A program made the translations under genes and the position numbers. From assembly GCF_000619885.1 (NCBI RefSeq), contig NZ_KK211040.1, positions 1 to 64,000 of the forward strand: a DNA stretch of 64,000 nucleotides, in the 5' to 3' direction. The notes below the pieces were generated by a model that did not search any database, had not been told where the DNA came from, and worked only from the letters and a program-made list of their open reading frames with translations. Each line of letters begins with the position of its first letter. The first letter of the stretch is position 1. This stretch comes from Balneatrix alpica DSM 16621. GTDB taxonomy: Bacteria > Pseudomonadota > Gammaproteobacteria > Pseudomonadales > Balneatricaceae. Of the stretch, positions 63,196 through 64,000 are shown piece after piece.

Positions 63196-63221
63196 TGCTG
63201 TCCTCGCTGATCGTGCTGGTG

Positions 63222-64000
<779 letters not shown>

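Overview
This window looks like a chromosomal segment of a Gammaproteobacterium, probably a marine or aquatic Oceanospirillales/Alteromonadales-type organism. The basis is the pheS-pheT-ihfA order, HtpX, AlaA, YajG, MsrB, AapJQMP, norspermidine-type polyamine genes and moderate GC content. This placement is inferred from gene families only; no 16S rRNA gene is present. There are no insertion sequences, prophage genes, integrases or CRISPR arrays.

Layout. 1-6.1 kb: tRNA-Asp, YajG lipoprotein, an MsrB-like protein lacking its catalytic Cys, AlaA, an unknown protein, and HtpX. 4.9-9.7 kb (minus strand): a four-gene envelope operon of two PqiA-type half-proteins, a six-domain MCE protein and a secreted alpha/beta hydrolase, with overlapping or near-touching genes. 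10.0-14.3 kb: aapJQMP amino-acid ABC transporter behind a good sigma-54 promoter. 14.4-19.1 kb (minus): an HDOD/EAL-like plus HD-GYP operon with a perfect FNR/Anr box upstream, and a dCache chemoreceptor. 19.2-24.7 kb: a methyltransferase, an inositol-phosphatase family protein, a DUF4349 lipoprotein, a VOC protein, and a quinone oxidoreductase divergent from a LysR regulator. 24.9-29.5 kb: a GntR regulator fused in frame to a TIM-barrel amidohydrolase, coupled by an ATGA overlap to a YdiJ-type dehydrogenase. 29.6-34.2 kb: an ECF sigma/anti-sigma pair with a divergent small secreted protein, then a CadA ATPase divergent from CadR with a readable 19-bp-spacer promoter.

34.3-36.9 kb holds carboxy(nor)spermidine decarboxylase and dehydrogenase. 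36.9-38.6 kb is an EamA transporter with a HutC-type GntR regulator and a candidate operator. 38.7-53.5 kb is a complete petrobactin-type siderophore locus: DUF2218 protein, ABC importer, TonB receptor, a winged-helix regulator with a degenerate receiver, asbF, a fused asbD-asbE, asbC, asbB, asbA, and a divergent MATE exporter, with three Fur-box-like sites. The polyamine genes next door could supply the spermidine arms of that siderophore.

53.8-59.9 kb: AGCS and BCCT sodium symporters, then a cNMP/CBS/DUF294 signalling protein paired with a DnaQ-like exonuclease. The AGCS gene has a structured leader containing a Thr-rich upstream ORF and a 13-bp tandem repeat. 59.9-64 kb (minus): tRNA-Thr, two identical tRNA-Pro genes, ihfA, pheT, and pheS running off the window edge.

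The most unusual items are the GntR-amidohydrolase fusion with a possible internal start, the AsbD-AsbE fusion with an atypical regulator, the catalytic-Cys-less MsrB, and the AGCS leader. Gene starts were often moved inward to the ATG/GTG with a Shine-Dalgarno sequence (SD). Substrate assignments for transporters rest on family and context.
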